A stretch of 64,000 nucleotides of DNA from SZUA-87 sp041687805 (GTDB lineage Bacteria > Actinomycetota > Acidimicrobiia > Acidimicrobiales > Aldehydirespiratoraceae). The stretch covers positions 1-64,000 of the forward strand of contig JBDNJK010000031.1 in NCBI GenBank assembly GCA_041687805.1, read 5' to 3'. Each line of letters opens with the position of its first letter. Position 1 is the stretch's first letter. The notes under the pieces were generated by a model, which was given only the letters and a program-made list of their open reading frames with translations, had not been told where the DNA came from and did not search any database. Made by a program: the position numbers and the translations under genes. This document shows positions 63,570 to 64,000 of the stretch, piece after piece.

Positions 63570-64000
63570 AATGCCCGTCCGATCCGGTCGCCGTCGATGA
63601 CGGCCGAGTGCACCCGGCGCGGCGCCACGGCATCACCAACCCGGTGGACGTCGAGGTTGAGCTCGCTCTCCATGGACTTCAACTGGAAATACAAACCATC
63701 TGAAGCCCGGGGTGGAAGGCTCATCACCACCCAGTCGGGTCGACGAGTCTCGACTTGGCCGGTGAGGTGATACATCAACCCGACCTCGCCACGACCATCG
63801 ACAGTTCCCGCCCTGGTGACGATTCGGTCAGTGGTTTGCCGAATGCCCTTGGCCTCGGCTCGCATCCACCAGTTTTCCATGTCGAGCGTGATCCCCAAAT
63901 CTTGGCCGACGACCATGCCAGGGGTGACAATTTCGACGTCGCAACCACGATCAGCCAACAATTCGGCGACCGAGGTAGCTTCGTGAAAGCCGAGATGATC
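63566..64000 (-). CDS. OYE/FadH-type oxidoreductase, mycofactocin-associated (N-terminus missing)
   Basis: The reading frame is open from the stop at 63566 to the right edge and covers 144 residues of C-terminus. GFHEATSVAELLADRGCDVEIVTPGMVVGQDLG matches the C-terminal NAD/FAD domain of the dienoyl-CoA reductase and trimethylamine dehydrogenase families. Mycofactocin loci often carry such an OYE-family enzyme. An internal TTG at 63961 is not a real start. The flavin barrel and iron-sulfur part lie beyond the edge. Confidence 0.78.
   Translation of the reverse strand, partial: DHLGFHEATSVAELLADRGCDVEIVTPGMVVGQDLGITLDMENWWMRAEAKGIRQTTDRIVTRAGTVDGRGEVGLMYHLTGQVETRRPDWVVMSLPPRASDGLYFQLKSMESELNLDVHRVGDAVAPRRVHSAVIDGDRIGRAL

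Overview
The window reads as chromosomal DNA of a GC-rich actinobacterium. The gene order tRNA-secE-nusG-rplK-rplA-rplJ-rplL-rpoB-rpoC-rpsL-rpsG-fusA-tuf-rpsJ, followed by the S10/spc/alpha ribosomal block, fits Actinomycetota. So do the short-LID adenylate kinase, the DosR-type regulator and a mycofactocin accessory cluster. Ribosomal protein L22 is fused to a sunset-like C-terminal domain, a trait I associate with Acidimicrobiia. That class assignment is an inference; the phylum is better supported. Almost everything lies on the minus strand, so functional order runs from the right edge to the left.

Right part (about 50000-64000). From the right edge the minus strand encodes a partial OYE/FadH-type oxidoreductase, ETF-alpha, a FixC-like flavoprotein, a FixX-like ferredoxin, ETF-beta, the creatininase-family peptidase MftE, a thiol-dioxygenase-like cupin, a mycofactocin-coupled SDR, an NDMA-dependent alcohol dehydrogenase, a MoxR ATPase, a VWA protein, the mycofactocin glycosyltransferase MftF and a serine hydrolase. 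MftE and MftF mature and decorate the redox peptide cofactor mycofactocin. The SDR and alcohol dehydrogenase belong to families that depend on it, and the ETF/Fix proteins are a plausible route for its electrons. mftA-D are not in the window and may lie just beyond the right edge. A crotonase/MFS pair and a lone ATPase-like gene on the plus strand separate this cluster from the translation genes.

Middle (about 34000-48400). Three tRNA genes (Thr, Met, Trp) flank an ECF sigma/anti-sigma pair. They are followed by secE, nusG, rplK, rplA, rplJ, rplL, a protein phosphatase, rpoB and rpoC. A 26-bp perfect stem separates rplL from the phosphatase gene.

Left-middle (about 10000-34000). The str operon ends with rpsJ. 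A 3-kb island then interrupts the usual rpsJ-rplC junction; it holds a PerM/AI-2E transporter, a DevR/DosR-like response regulator and a secreted SLH protein. A DosR-box-like palindrome lies in front of the SLH gene. The S10-spc-alpha block then runs without large gaps from rplC to rplQ, truA, rplM and rpsI. map is missing between adk and infA, and infA appears to start with CTG.

Left part (1-10000). Cell-wall and cofactor genes follow: glmM, an enlarged glmS, acpS, the NAD(P)H-hydrate repair enzyme, alr and a DUF3524 glycosyltransferase of the tRNA-queuosine mannosyltransferase type. A secreted fibronectin type III protein runs off the left edge.
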